In this document: positions 39,715-51,234 of the stretch, piece by piece
Layout of the letters: each line of letters begins with the position of its first letter
How positions within the stretch are numbered: the stretch's first letter is position 1
Source: Ciborinia camelliae
Taxonomy: Eukaryota > Ascomycota > Leotiomycetes > Helotiales > Sclerotiniaceae
DNA length: 64,000 nucleotides
Assembly (NCBI GenBank): GCA_025890175.1
Contig: JANPYM010000003.1
Span: 1,709,795 to 1,773,794 of the forward strand
Direction: 5' to 3'
Notes under the pieces: model-generated
What the model was told of the DNA's origin: nothing
Seen by the model: the letters and a program-made list of their open reading frames with translations, nothing else
The model's database searches: none
Position numbers and translations under genes: made by a program

Positions 39715-42540
39715 ATGGAAGATCCCCGGAATATTTTGCCATCAGGATATCCATCACAACAGCTTCAACTAGACGAATCCAGTGGGCTGTCAAGGCTCAA
39801 AGAGCCTCTTTCGGATTCTGCGGGTAACGCTCAGCTTCACGAGCTGGCGTCGGTAAATATATATCATGATAATAAGAGACACCCCATGAGGGGTCAAGAA
39901 AGGACAATGTATTCTATGCCTACTCTGCCATCACAACCTCTACGCCCACCTATAGGCAATACTCTAGAGCTTCGTAAACGACACAATCGTCAACAACGTT
40001 TCAACAGGCACAGTAATCGCAATCCAATAGTTGATTCACCTCAGTATCAAGCATATCGAGCTCGGGCAACTCGAGACGGAAATCACTCAAGTGACTCGAA
40101 GTGGCCAGAGGTTCTTGAGAATGCGTTTCTTGATGGTTAGTAAAGTTCAAGCATTATCACGATGGAAGATGGACTGACAAGTTTGAAGCTCTCCTTGCCA
40201 TCCCTTGTATGGGAAGGCGAAAGTTTTCTTTCAGGGGCAAACCTCATGGCCGGAATGAGCTTATCAAGGAATATCTTTGGATTGCATACAAGAATTCACT
40301 TCCTCCCGGTCAACGTCCAGATCCTACAATGATGCGCACGAGAAAACAAGTCTCAAGTCACATTCAAGTTTTAAAAGGGTTTTTAAACCCTCACCCTGCA
40401 CTATGTAAGAATTCTACAACGAGATATTGCGAGCGTAGACTAACTTTCTTCAGTTCAGCGTCTTTTCCCACCGAATAAAGGTCCCAAAAATGGGTTCGAA
40501 GATTCGTTCAAGAAGGATCCCACACTTATAGCACTTTCGCAAGGTCGACTTCCTAGCAGACGCCATGATCAATATGATGGCCTCAATCAAATAATACTCA
40601 GCAATCATCATCCTATGAAGCCTGCTGCATTCTGGTTACTCATGACACCTTTTGCTGTACCAAATGAACGAAATGGAGTCATGAAAACCGAACAAGATCT
40701 TCGACGAGATGGTCTAGTACTCCATCGATACTCGGGTTTAGCATCATCAAAGCCGCGCGGAAGTCTTGAATCAATACTTCACTGGCGACAAAAGTTTCCT
40801 CACTTGGCACAATTGCACTCTACCAACGACCTGAATTGTGATATCATTCATATGGATGTCTCGCTGGATCTAATGAAAACACATGCTCCGGATAACAGTG
40901 AGTTATTGACTCGACTTGAGATGTCTATACCAAGCAGGGATTTTGCTGGATGTGATTGGCAATCGGTGACGAGCTTAATTAAGCCTGCAGAGCTCTACGG
41001 CGACCCTACAAGGGACCCCGTTCTAGAAAGCACGGCATTGCCAATGACAGTCCTTGGGATGTCTGATAACGAAACTCGAATCAAAGTCGCCATACCTGCT
41101 GAGACTTGGGCGTACACGTTTACACAGCTCATGAACCTTCATTTTGAAATTGAAAAGAAACGACACCCACAATCGTATGGGGCAGAGGGGCTGGGTCGTC
41201 CCAAAACCTCCATTCGAGAGTATGTTGATCAAATCTCAATGTATCAAGAACTCCAGCATTCGGCCGGTGAACGAATGCCGTTCATCCGACGAGCGATTCT
41301 CATATGGACATTTCATAAAGCCCGCAGCGGAGAAGGAAATGATACTACCTGGCATTATGTTGACCCAGCTCCCCCACGACACATGTGCATGTCACCACCT
41401 CCACACCCTAACAACCATAACTTTACCAATCTCGAAAATTACAATTCCTGGCCCGAATCTCCTCTCCACCTCCAACAACCCAATCTTCTCGACTCCTTTG
41501 TCCAAGGTCTTGCTACCCCCCCGCACACAGCTAGTCTTCAATCCCCCTTCGATACAACAGGCTATACATATCCTGCCCAGCATTTTGATATGTCTAATGA
41601 AAACATTAGTTTCGTGTCCCATGCAACTGTGGACACCGAATCTACACTTGTAAACGAATCCGATCCTACTAATCAAATGGACAGTTTCTTGAGTAGCTCG
41701 GCAGGTGTTAATATGGGAGCTTATGGGGATGTCAGTGGCCATTATTATGGGCATTTACCGGCCAATACTGTCAACGCTAATGAATCATTTGATGCGGATC
41801 CAGCTTGGGCAAATTATCCCGTGCCAGCTAGTACACCTTGGGAACACAGTGAGGAAAATAAGGGATTGGCGTGGCCGGATACGAGTACGCAGATCGAACC
41901 TACCAATAAACATGCCTGGACGAACGATACGCAAGATTCAAAACAGACTCAGGCGGCATGGAATGGAGATGAGATTGATGTTAATGGTGTTCATGTGAAC
42001 GGGAGGGATAATGTGGCGGGTAAACATGGCAATGAGCTGCCTTGGTCGGGTGTGGTGATGAGTAGTAGTCCCAGTAAACAGAATGGGAATGGGTATATCG
42101 AGAGCAACATCGAGTCAAAATTATTACCGTGGATTGAGCAGGCGACTGCAGAAGAAGAGGCGCAGGTCCAAGCTAGGAGGAACGCCGTGGACTATGGGGA
42201 TGATGTTGAGGCTGTGGGTGGCGCAGATGTTGGCGTTGGGCTTGACGTTTCTGGTGTTGGGGTACAGCTGGAAGGGAACGTTGTTGCAGAGGATGTTAAT
42301 GAACACGAGGATACCATTACAAAAGAGGAGCAATTCGAACATCACAATCACGATCACGATCACGATACGCACGAACAACACCAGCATCATCATCATCATC
42401 AGCATGATCAATTGGAGCAAGCAGAATGGCCACGCAATGATGAGATTGATGGAGTTGGAGTCGGAGTCGGAGTCGATGTCGGACATTCCAACAGTTACGA
42501 TTTCGAACACTTGGAAGAAAGCGTAGCCGTAAAATCCTGA
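39715..42540 (+). CDS. abaA: AbaA-type TEA/ATTS-domain transcription factor
   Basis: Predicted regulator of conidiophore development: in Aspergillus, AbaA acts after BrlA and before WetA in phialide differentiation. Exons 39715-40135, 40189-40404 and 40454-42540 give 907 aa. The first intron ends at TTTGAAG, the only acceptor tried that restores the TEA frame; the second has an ACTAAC branch site. Seen: TEA domain from [20 protein letters not shown] through [20 protein letters not shown] to [12 protein letters not shown] (about aa 128-203). It carries the insertion [12 protein letters not shown] between helices 2 and 3 that marks AbaA proteins. The remainder is Asn/Pro/His-rich. Near the C-terminus there is a His/Asp/Gln tract (about aa 835-860) flanked by Gly-Val repeats, both unusual and probably variable in length. 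Orthology is inferred from the domain alone. Confidence 0.92.
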
Positions 42541-43978
42541 TGATTGTTTTACTGATATTCCTTGTTACAAAAGTGTTCACTTGGGAACTATTAATTTTAT
42601 TTCGGGGCGGGCATTGGGTTTGAGTTGTTCGCATGTGGAAAATTTCTTGGGATCTACTTTTACTTTTTACAGTTCACTTACTTCTATCTACAAATAGTTT
42701 TAATATTCATTTATTTGCTTTCACTTGCTTTCACTTGCTTTCATTGATGCATGGTACAATTTCAATTTTGAATGTAATTTCCTGGGTTCGTCCGTATTTG
42801 GGTGAGGCCAGGAGGTTGGAGTGAGGTGAGCTGCGGAGGGGTGCATTTTATTGCCTTGCTTGGTGTTGGTGACCTCGCTTCCGTTCAGTCTACTTGATGT
42901 CATCCCTTTCCTGAAGTTACTATTGACAATCTAGGACTGCAACTCCTGCTACAGGGAAAGAATGTGTCACTTTGTAGAATATTCAAATCCTCGGTTCAAA
43001 CAAATGCTAGCAGTGAGATGGTTTTATTTTATTCTATGGAAGTGCCTACGGATTGTTTTTAATCATAACTCGTTTATTGTCGCTTCTAAAAAGAAATACT
43101 TAAAATAAAAGAACTCCCAAAAGTCCATCGTTGCTCGATACCAGTCAAATATCCCATTTTCATTATCCAATTGTTATTCTAGATATTAAATTATAGTATC
43201 TTATGACCTCAATTTATGCAGATTACTCTTATTGTTCGAAATCATTTAGAGCAGTTAACTTTTACTATGTAGACCATTCAGTTTGCCTTGGGCCTATGCA
43301 ACCATAGCTGTAACAAAAAGAAATCGATTCACAAGCCCTTCTATATTATTCATGATGGAATGAAAATGATTTCGTGTACTATAGGGAATCAATTTGATTT
43401 GTGTTAAAGTATCTAAACGTTGTTGAGCCCAGTAGGGAAGGGACGTACGTAGGTTGAACAGGTACCTAGGTAGGTAAGATTACAATTAAGCAAGACCTAT
43501 AATGTACTTTCCTCCAGCTTCATATTTGGTAAGATCTTACTGGCCACAAAATGAGAATACTTCATGAATCCTGAGAGGCATGAACTGAAGACTTGATTCG
43601 TTTTTGTCTAGGTGATGATTAAATCAATGACTGTCATATGGATACAAATACTAGCTAGCTTCGTTCTGTCAAAAACACGCCAAAAAGAAAACCAGTGCTT
43701 AGGTGTAGAGATGATTAATGTGGAAGTATCAAACCAGGTGCTTTTAAAAGTCTCATCTTCAGTTAATCTTTTCTCCCGTGAGGAGGAATCGAGGTCTTTA
43801 TCTTTTGATTTATTTGATCTTACTAGGTACTTATTTATATACATGAATCCAGTTCTGCGCCATGTTGCTCTTTCTTGGGAAACCCGTGATGCATATAAGT
43901 TGAAACAGTAGGGCGGCCACCCGCCCATCTAGATATATATTTAATCTTCGTCGTTACCTGCATCAAACATCTCATCGA
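42541..43978. other. Intergenic, no gene recognised
   Basis: 3' flank of abaA with a CACTTGCTTT triplication near 42720. TACCTAGGTA occurs at 43463. A 99-codon frame at 43612-43911 (+) has no recognisable features. Confidence 0.5.
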
Positions 43979-44051
43979 GTCGCCTTGGCGCAGTTGGCAA
44001 ACCAACTGCACTGTAACCACCTTCGGGTGGGTGGGATGTTTGATTCGCGAC
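43979..44051 (+). ncRNA. tRNA-sized structured element, possible Pol III small RNA
   Basis: A 73-nt segment closes with a 5-bp stem GTCGC/GCGAC. Inside are a perfect 8-bp hairpin (GCAGTTGG, loop CAAA, CCAACTGC; 43990-44009), a single-stranded TGTAA, and a 5-bp hairpin CCACC-TTCG-GGTGG (44017-44030). TGGCGCAGTTGG (43986-43997) fits the Pol III A box, and GTTTGATTC (44038-44046) differs from a B box by one base. The hairpin arrangement does not give a normal D arm or anticodon arm, so it is not an intact tRNA. A further hairpin with AAAATCCC/GGGATTTT and a T run follows at 44092-44116. It could equally be a decayed tRNA or a chance structure. Confidence 0.3.
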
Positions 44052-44415
44052 AGTCTATGCCCCCATTACGAAGGGTGCAGCTGGGGCTAATAAAATCCCA
44101 TTTCGGAGGGATTTTTCCATGCGCATGCCCACCTTCACGCGCTCAACATGGTTTTTGCCATTTTGGTTGCTTTTCTTCTTTTTTTGATGAGAGTGGGGAC
44201 GACGAAGCGAGGATTCGGGGCGCTCTCCTCCCAGCTTCTATATACCCAATCCGAATATACAGCTCTCGGATCCATACTTGCTTTTCGAAAGTGAATTAAC
44301 GGTCGGAGGGCATACTTTTTTTTGCCTACCTGTACACCCCTCAACTTTCCAAATTTTAAACAACCAAAACCTTACAACCACAACTCTGTTGTAAACCGGA
44401 CATCGATCTATCAAA
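44052..44415. other. Leader/promoter region of the 44416 gene
   Basis: Contains a hairpin ending in five T residues (44092-44116) and a CT/T-rich tract near 44165-44185. No protein frame of note. Confidence 0.5.
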
Positions 44416-45126
44416 ATGGAAGTCTACAAAAGCATCTACGATGAAATGCTCTCCAAAGCAATCAGTTACGGCTATGTCGAACAACAAGTCCTTGATATTC
44501 TATCAGAAAGTCATGATCGCGTCGAGCTGAGTACATATAAGAATATTCCGGACGGGGAGAGGTATTGGATGGCGGAGCGGTGGACTTGGGAGATACTTTG
44601 TCAGTCCTGCAGCCTGCTTCTTGTTTGATAAACTTTTATTGATACTAATACGTTCACAGTTGCCGATGAGTCAAATAAATTTCCAGGAAGGAAACCCGAA
44701 TGGAAGGGACGGGCGAAATATCTGAAGCATAAGCCACCCACGGTGGAGGAAGCCACAAAGAATACTCAAGATGAAGCTGGTGATTCACCAACAAGGGAAG
44801 AAGCTCAACTAATACCATCTTCTCGGCTTAAGGAGTGGCGACAATTGGTGGATGGCAAAGCTTCCGAGGCTACGACTTCGGCGCCGAAGAAAACCGCTCG
44901 TGATCTTGATGTACCAAACAAACTTGTCGACAAAACTCCAGTTACCAAGGGAAAGCAGTTCAAACCTTTCAAATGCCTAGTATCTGGAGCTGTGCCAACT
45001 TCGGGTGCAAATAAGAGAAAGCGCACAGAAACTCGACCCAAAATTTCCGCCCTGAAGAATCCTGAGGACGAGCATATTTATCTCGTTAATGAGGATTCTG
45101 ATGAGGAGGCAGTACCACTGTTATAA
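44416..45126 (+). CDS. Hypothetical protein, probably nuclear
   Basis: Two exons (44416-44599 and 44660-45126) joined by a 60-nt intron (donor GTCAGT, branch-like ACTAAT, acceptor CACAG) give 216 aa. The start codon has the context atcaaaATG. The N-terminal 70 residues are well ordered in appearance: YKSIYDEMLSKAISYGYVEQ, then ERYWMAERWTWEILFADESN, rich in Trp/Tyr. They lead into a basic segment KFPGRKPEWKGRAKYLKHK. The C-terminal half is disordered and contains a likely nuclear localisation signal (NKRKRTETRPK) and an acidic end (NEDSDEEAVPLL). I do not recognise the family and infer only nuclear location. Confidence 0.7.
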
Positions 45127-46143
45127 CCACCCAATCATTCACCCACCAGTGAGCAGTTCACCAAACTCCCAGAATCCAAAGTGCATTCATTCACGAGATT
45201 ATCTGCGTCCCCTTTAAAAAGGACAGAATTGATCTTTATGATGTTGGGGAGGGAGTAACCTGAGTAGGTGAACTTTTCTGGTTATCCCGAAGTTTGGCTG
45301 GATGATATTATACCTACTTGCAAAAAATGAACTTACATCACCCATACGATTGAGGGTGTTGCAGCTTCGGAAAAATATCGAGGGCACGTGGAATGGATGG
45401 GCATTTTTATTTTGAGCTGGCTCATGTTTTATGGGAAATGAAAGGTGCTGTGGATAGCACCAAGTATTCATCCCAATACCTATCTAGGGGTGCAAATTCA
45501 ATTGTTTAGACCTCAATATTTTATGACATTACCGTGATCATTACATCTCAAAAGATGAACAAGGTCAGAGACTGCTCATTTATGCAGGTATTCACCATCC
45601 CATCCCGTAGATAATGTGCCACATTACATGGCATATACAGCTACCCTCTGCGTTGATTGTTCCTCCGTCTTCTGCTGGTGATAAATAGATATTGTTGTGC
45701 TTTTGCCAGGAAGTAATGCCCTTGAACGCTTTTGGGTCCATGCCTTTTTATGGACGGAAATGCGGAGAGATGAAGTTGAAGATGCAACTTGTCTAGAGCT
45801 TCTGGTGATGATCTTTTGGAAATAGGTAGCAATTATGATTCCATCACTACATCGTGCAGTTGGTTGAGCTGTAGTTAGAATCTAGAGAGTCGGTAAAGTT
45901 GAATCATCTATCATATATGAGAGGATATATGAGGTATTCATCTAAATGACACATTTTTAGGCTGGATAAAACGAGCATGAAGTCCGCCAAAGGTAGTTGA
46001 TTACAATATCTCGAGCTCCGGTCCCTTTGTTATTGTACAATATTACCAAAAGTAGTAGTAGTAGTAGTAGTTGTTGTTGTTGTTGTTGTAAGTGATGCAG
46101 TTAAAAATAGATTAGGAGCTAGTTGGGAATAAATGGAGTGGTA
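45127..46143. other. Intergenic, no gene recognised
   Basis: Frames at 45214-45471 (-) and 45641-45832 (-) are short and unrecognised. An (AGT)n-(TTG)n compound microsatellite lies at about 46052-46090, immediately before the MITE. Confidence 0.5.
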
Positions 46144-46509
46144 CAGTAGAACCCACCTATACCGGACCTCTTTATACCGAAATCCCGCTTATACCGGCCA
46201 TTTTCTTAAAACAACCTCATTTTTCTATATATATATATCGGAAATCCGATATTGTTACCTTTACCGAACAAAATTATCAAAATCCGATATAAAAATTGCA
46301 GGGAAATGATTCGAGCGTAGACTTATTATATAATTATTTTATAAAATATTGAAAAAATTTGAAAAGCTAATATCGAAATTTTAAGACTAACCATCTGGGC
46401 ATACAAAAAATGGTTGATGCCTTGTTGTCTAACTCGTCTATATCGAAATCCCGCTTATACCGGCCTTGATTGGTCGAATTTTCTTGTCCGGTATAGGCGG
46501 GTTCTACTG
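46144..46509. mobile_element. Pogo/Fot1-like miniature inverted-repeat element (MITE)
   Basis: Terminal inverted repeats of 24 bp start CAGTAGAACCCACCTATACC (46144-46167) and match the reverse complement of 46486-46509 with one mismatch. TA target duplications flank both ends (46142-46143 and 46510-46511). At 366 bp with no frame it is non-autonomous. TIRs beginning CAGTA plus a TA target are typical of the pogo/Fot1 branch of Tc1-mariner. Sub-terminal copies of a CGAAATCCCGCTTATACCGG motif occur near both ends in the same orientation, at about 46178 and 46445. A full-length relative elsewhere in the genome would be the source of transposase. Confidence 0.9.
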
Positions 46510-46511
46510 TA

Positions 46512-47248
46512 TTATTAGAGGTCTTTAGCAGAACCTGGAATTTCTTGGGTTTTCTAAGCTAGCTAACTCTAGTGACTCTAAATACCTAGATATAGATCTT
46601 CGAAACTAAATTTTAATAGATATAGCTATCGAAACGGTTAAATTTTAATCGAATAGTTAAACTGTATTAGACAGTCTACTATGCCATTTAGGTACATTAA
46701 CGTAAGAAACCTTGAAATGGTATGGATTGCTACATTATTAACGCCATTTCTTATTTGCTCAATTGTAGATTTTTAACTTTTGAAGAATTATGAAAATTAT
46801 GAAAAAAGCAACAGTGCGTAACGCTAAGCTACCTAGGTAGACAAAAGCCAGGCGAGATTTGATTAAGCTAAACTAGATTTTGATTAGATTTTGATTATTA
46901 ATCAATTTCAAAATCTCTGAATGGTCATTTTGATTAGCGTACTATGACATCCCTGTAGCGACTACCCGTCCTAGTAGGTACCCCACTTCCATGGATCCAT
47001 AAATTGATTTCATCATCACCACAAGGCTGAAAAGGCCAATCTGTCATCTGCTTGCGTGTTTGCAGTCACACCTCGGTACAAACCTATATCACCCCACGAC
47101 CGTCCAATTCTTCAATTCTTCGAGAATCATTACAAACGGCATAACCAAACCTACCTAACATCCAACTCGATCTATCTCAATTGCTACAAGAGCAGCGCAT
47201 CAAGCGGATTACCATCCAAAACTTCGAATCGCCAATCTATCCGTCACT
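46512..47248. other. Intergenic upstream of the Dsc2 gene
   Basis: AT-rich sequence with TACCTAGGTA at 46830. The last 200 bases read as leader of the Dsc2 gene. The frame from 47056 overlaps that gene out of frame. Confidence 0.5.
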
Positions 47249-48128
47249 ATGCTCTCCTCCGGCTTCACAGATGTGCCAGTAACGCGCAGCCTTGTCTATG
47301 CGATAATCGCAATCTCTTTTCTCGCCAGTATTACTGATTCAAAGCATTTTTTCTATATCCAAGCAGATCCTCATCTCCTACGATACCATCAACTATGGCG
47401 CATGCTCATGTATCAATTGTGCTATACCAATTCGACGGAGGTGTTCTTTGGCGCAATCACGTACTATAACATGAGAGTGGTGGAAAGATTATGGGGATCT
47501 CGTAAATTTGCCGTGAGTGATTCAATCTAAGCTTACCCTGAGATGTAAACTAACTTAGAATGTCATCCAGTCGTTTCTGCTACTTTCTTTCTGCTTCACT
47601 TCGATAATATCACCGGTGTTACTCGTTCTTCTACGGCCCCTTTCACTCTACGTGATAAATTACCTACCCGCAGGACCTACAGCCCTTATCTTCGCTATCT
47701 TGGCCCAATATCATGCCGTTATTCCACATCAATACAAATACAAAGTGACTACTACCTCTGGACCCGTGACCGAGGAGAACTTCGTCGGCGTTACGTTCTC
47801 GGATAAATCGTACATATATCTCCCAGCCATTCAACTAGGACTTTCCCAATTTCCAGGCTCAGCTATATCTGCTATGGTGGGCTGGGTTATCGGTTATTGT
47901 TGGCGAAACGATGTGCTACCGACTGCTATCACACAATGGAGATTGCCAGGCTGGATGGTGGGAGTTCAAGCCCAGAGGAAGAGTGAGGGATTTGAAGGCA
48001 TGAGGAGAAGATTAGAAGGAGAGAATACCGCGGCTGCTACAGGATCCGATGGCCAGTCGGGCGGAGAAGTCGAGAGGAGGAGAACTTTGGCCAACCAATT
48101 TATAGACCAGTTCAGAGGTTCAACATGA
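47249..48128 (+). CDS. dsc2: Dsc E3 ubiquitin ligase complex subunit 2 (DscB), rhomboid-like
   Basis: Predicted multi-pass membrane subunit of the Golgi/endosome Dsc E3 ligase, which is needed for cleavage of the sterol-response factor SREBP in fission yeast and Aspergillus; derlin/UBAC2-like. Exons 47249-47512 and 47571-48128 give 273 aa. I prefer acceptor CCAG (47570), because the earlier TAG (47558) is only four bases from the CTAAC branch site; both keep frame. Seen: MLSSGFTDVPVTRSLVYAII, QADPHLLRYHQLWRMLMYQL, CYTNSTEVFFGAITYYNMRV, VVERLWGSRKFASF, and several hydrophobic segments including NYLPAGPTALIFAILAQY. The C-terminus is polar and ends LANQFIDQFRGST; I see no C-terminal UBA domain such as the one in fission-yeast Dsc2. 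Confidence 0.93.
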
Positions 48129-49008
48129 TGTTCCCATCGATAACATATAAATTATTTCATGATTCATCTATCACCCTTTCCAAGGATACCAGAGCTGCTG
48201 CCAAGCCGTTGACAAGACGATTTCGAGAACATAGTTAATGGCCAGTCTGATACACCGTACAGTTTTCGGTGACAGCTTGATGTCGGTGCCAAGTCGTTTG
48301 ATAAAGATCACAACATAGACTTCTCGTCGTCTTGAGGAAAACCCTAGAGATATCCCCAATGGAAAGGTATCTGGGTAGGATGGAAAGAGGAGTTGAACCC
48401 ACGGCAATTCAGACATGCGCCAGGCACAATTTCTGCAATATCTTGGACACGCCAAGATATGCAACAAGAGTCTGCTACGTTGGACCTAGTTTGCCAGCAC
48501 GGAAACACAGTGTCTTTCACATGGGATCCTCAACAAATTTATTCACCAAACTGATCATCACAAGACTGTCAACTGTGGAGTCTGGCGCCATGAGAGCACC
48601 AGGAAGATTAAATCTACTACCACGGGGCGGAAATAAAATCGTGAGATATGCAACCAAACTTAATACGGGTTTCAGCGTCGATGATTAGTCTCTTAGAGCA
48701 GAGGTCTGCAGGTATTGAAGGATTGGCACTATCAAGCAAGATTGCCCTAGAGATTGAGGAAAGAAACATATAATCAAATTTTGTATCATGATTCTAAAAC
48801 TATATTAATACGAAGTACCTGCGCTAATTCTACTACAAATCTTTCATGGACATCGTGTATTAAAATTCATGGTACAAAACAATGAAACCTGAATCCCCAG
48901 TAAATGCCACCCATAATATATGGAAACCTGCACGATGCATGTCAATAACCAACCATGAAAGACTCCTATTTTGTCCCTGTATATCATCATATGAAGCCCG
49001 TCTTGTAC
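48129..49008. other. Intergenic between convergent genes
   Basis: A 118-codon frame (48332-48688, +) has no recognisable features. GGGTTCAACTCC on the minus strand near 48390 resembles a tRNA B box, but no tRNA fold extends from it. Confidence 0.5.
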
Positions 49009-51234
49009 CTATTTGCTCATACTCCTACCATCTCTTCCTCTCAGTATATCATCAAGCGACCCCTTACCCCCCGCACTGTTATTACTCTTCCCACTCTCAG
49101 GAGAACCAAATCCCATAACTACCCCCGTCTCAGGCGTTTCCGGCCACTCGTTCTCCCAACACGCCACCCTGTCCCCTAACCTCGCCATTCCCCCCGATCT
49201 CCCTGGTTTCCCAATCCTACTCTCCTCCAACCCCCTCAACTGCACAAACCCTCCTTCCTCTCCCAATGTCGGCGACACCAACTCTGCAACCTTAACACTC
49301 TCCCCCGATAACTCCGCTGGAAAACATCTTGCTTCCGCAAGCTCCCATCGACACCCTGTGTCTGTATTTCCTAACTCGGCTGTCATGCCTTCTCCGCTTA
49401 ATTGATATATTTCTCTTTCGGTATTGTCTAGTTCGCTATTGGAGGTATGTGATTTTTGGTGCTTATTTCGCCGGGTAATTGGAGAAATATTGGGCGTATG
49501 TTTTAGTATATGGTCTTGAGATTTAAAAGAGTAGATGTCGAAGCTAGGGGTGAGGGAATTGTGTTCTGTTGCGGCGACCGACTTTTTGTCATCTTCGCGG
49601 TTGTGATTGTTTTGGATGTTGGCTAACGCAAGAGTGTCGGCGATGAGTTGGGAGTCTCTGGCTTGTTTATGTTTCTTGTGATGGCGGAGGAGAAATATAG
49701 TCAAGGGAATGGAGATGAGGGCAAGGGTACCAATGGTGATGCCGACTATGGCGCCACTCGATATTGATTTGGAGGAAGACTTGTCCGATGCAAAGCTAGT
49801 ACTATTACTGGAATTTAAGGTCGCGTTTGAGGGAGCGTTGATGGATATTATATTGGAAGCTGCACCGTCGATCCAAGTACATTGGTTTATAGAGAAATTG
49901 CCACGATCGTAGTCGACGGTTAGATAAGCTTCTTGTAGAAAAACGCGACCAAGTGTATATTGTGTTTCATTTGCTGCGCGCTTGAGTGGAAAGTAGTAGG
50001 TGGTGTTATCGACAAATGGGTATGATCCCTGGAGGGCAAACGCACCGAATGGGAGCTGAATATTGACGGTAGAGCCTCCAGAAATAGTGTTAGCGAGAGA
50101 GAATGTCACCGTGGGGTTGGCGCCAGAGAGGAGGGTGTATTGCGTGGAATTCATGAGATACATTGAAATAGTATCGTTCCAGACTAACCCGAATGCCTTT
50201 TCAAAGAGAAGACATGTGCTGAGAGGGAGCCATAAGTTCGGATCTGTTGATTCTATGAACGCGTATATGGGTTCTTCTAAGAGTGATGTAGTGGTCTGTC
50301 CTTGATAGACAATTGCTTGAACGCCGACGAGCAAATCACGTGTAACATCTACGTTCAAAGAAAAGGTTACTGGGTTGGGTTGATACCGAGATATATCATA
50401 TCCACCAAATATGAGCTGGGCAAATTGGCCTGCTTTGAGTCCTATTCAGAAGTTAGTTGCTAGCTGTCATTCTTGCATCAAGACTCTTACGATATTTAGC
50501 CCCGGCAGTATAGCTCCAGCTCAAGCTCGGTATAAGTTTCTGATCTCGCAAGCTTTGAAAGAAAGAAGGCACGGAAATATTACCAAAAGTTTGATAGATT
50601 AGTGGCTGCGTGCCCAATCCAAAAACACCACTTTTCAACATAAGCCAATGAAGACAAATTCTATCGAGGAAAAGACGTACGTGTACATTGGAGAAGCCAG
50701 TGCATATGCTGCCACAGTTTGGTTTTTAAGAGTAGGTCCATTTGCTCCATCAGAGTATCCTAAACCCAGTGTATCCAGGCCATAGTCGGCATCAAAGTTG
50801 TATCCCAAGTTTGCCTCGAACCCGTTGCTGACGCCATTGATCCCGAATATACCCTGATCGACCCATGTTTTCGATAGACTATTGTTAAAAGTCCCGCCTC
50901 GAGAGTTCGCACAATCCGCAGGAACCGGATCGATTGCATTTGTCGTGCAGCCTCCAGGAAGTACAACCAGCGTAGCCGGAGAATTCGTGGAAACAACAAC
51001 GCGAACACTGGTTGCTGACGTGCCTACTCTTATATTGAACGTACTCCAATGTCCGTCAGCGCCCTCAAAGTACTGGCTAGGCGGGACGACTATTGGAGCA
51101 ATTACTTCGGCGATATCGACGCGTTTCTCATAGTAAGAGTTCAAGTCGACATTTTTATCAACTGATCTCGCGGAGATGCTTGCCGTGATAGTGAAGACTA
51201 AAAATCCTACATCGCAGCGAATTTTGCGCATCAC
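49009..51234 (-). CDS. Membrane-anchored aspartic-protease-like protein, catalytic Asp residues absent
   Basis: Peptidase A1 (pepsin)-fold protein with signal peptide and C-terminal anchor. Exons 50681-51234, 50491-50630 and 49009-50441 give 708 aa. Seen: N-terminal signal MRKIRCDVGFLVFTITASIS; A1-like body with GIFGINGVSNGFEANLGYNF, GVFGLGTQPLIYQTFGN, LIFGGYDISRY and the late strand YTLGRVFLQEAYLTVDYDRG; a transmembrane helix AIVGITIGTLALISIPLTIF (about aa 461-481); and a cytosolic tail of about 225 residues. At the first active-site loop the sequence is VVVSTNSPATLVVLPGG (Asp-Thr-Gly replaced by Ser-Thr-Asn, aa 82-84). At the second it is FIESTDPNLWLPLS (aa 293-306), without an Asp-Ser/Thr-Gly triad. 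It is thus predicted inactive as a protease and may act as a surface sensor or binding protein. That role is inference. Confidence 0.88.

Noticed and set aside
48340..48480. B-box-like GGGTTCAACTCC on the minus strand
   Set aside because: No matching A box at the right distance, and neither the T stem nor the acceptor stem pairs.
49013..49405. 130-codon plus frame
   Set aside because: Antisense shadow of the low-complexity cytosolic tail of the aspartic-protease-like protein.
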